This document shows, in pieces, positions 63,811 through 64,000 of a stretch of DNA of 64,000 nucleotides. The stretch is from Massilia timonae CCUG 45783 (GTDB taxonomy: Bacteria; Pseudomonadota; Gammaproteobacteria; Burkholderiales; Burkholderiaceae_D). The DNA lies in NCBI RefSeq assembly GCF_000315425.1, contig NZ_JH992922.1:1793086-1857085 (forward strand), written 5' to 3'. How positions within the stretch are numbered: the stretch's first letter is position 1; every line of letters begins with the position of its first letter. The notes below the pieces were generated by a model. It made no database searches, was not told where the DNA came from, and saw only the letters and a list, made by a program, of their open reading frames with translations. Position numbers and translations under genes: made by a program.

Positions 63811-64000
63811 ATAGTATTGGCCTTTGATGGCGGCCGGCATCCAGGTGATATCCCAGCTCCACACTTGGTTCGGAGCCGCGGCGCAATGACTCGTGAGCAC
63901 GCGCTCACAAGGTTTCTTCGCGCGGCCCCGATGATGCTGTTGCGCCGCCGCTTTCAGAACGCGATAGAAGCTTGACTCGGACGCCATGTACACGCCCCGA
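63811..64000 (-). pseudogene. IS3-family copy C, right part with orfB 5' fragment, runs off the window
   Basis: The sequence matches copy A from 59037 onward, encoding ASESSFYRVLKAAAQQHHRG and the first catalytic Asp region (WSWDITWMPAA), then joins IS21 DNA. The rest of orfB and orfA would lie beyond position 64000. Confidence 0.88.

Overview
The window is a GC-rich bacterial chromosome segment. Gene content and order point to a betaproteobacterium of the Burkholderiales, most likely Oxalobacteraceae (a Massilia, Duganella or Janthinobacterium relative). That placement is inferred from miaB-phoH-ybeY-corC, mutL-miaA, amiC-tsaE-queG and rpsU-yqeY-dnaG-rpoD gene orders, a PEP-CTERM protein, and orphan type VI secretion (T6SS) genes. 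No 16S gene is present to confirm it.

Layout. 1-3753: a housekeeping operon on the minus strand (miaB, phoH-like, ybeY, corC). 3754-9663: an AT-richer stretch, a small helix-turn-helix gene preceded by two inverted repeats, an HDOD signalling pair, a DUF1697 gene, a tiny PEP-CTERM protein and a divergent membrane AAA+ metalloprotease related to FtsH. 9696-17557: an orphan T6SS module read from the minus strand (vgrG, DUF4123 adaptor, DUF3304 putative immunity, Tle1-like phospholipase). A 1364-bp IS256-family element with an 8-bp target duplication has cut the 3' end of the phospholipase gene. 17812-36410: housekeeping and transport genes (YbaL antiporter, two identical tRNA genes with CAT anticodon, miaA, mutL, a cyclophilin, DedA, alpha-carbonic anhydrase, amiC, tsaE, queG, and a DctS/DctR-like two-component system facing a lone TRAP binding protein), followed by a possible small RNA. 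36411-54606: ogt, xerD, a GGDEF/EAL protein, plsY, tsaD, aroG, ybiB and the macromolecular synthesis operon rpsU-yqeY-dnaG-rpoD.

54723-64000 is accessory DNA directly downstream of a tRNA gene with a CAT anticodon. It starts with a lower-GC T6SS cargo cassette: hcp faces a GH24-type lysozyme gene, followed by a small exported protein that may be its immunity factor. A membrane acyltransferase gene then runs into a nest of insertion sequences: a complete IS3-family copy, a remnant of a related IS3-family element, and a second identical copy of the first that is itself split by an IS21-family element (istA/istB) and runs off the window.

The strongest material for follow-up is the two T6SS cargo loci, the IS nest, the unusual FtsH-like protease, and several unexplained palindromic or structured non-coding stretches. 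I saw no CRISPR array, prophage structural genes, rRNA or replication origin.
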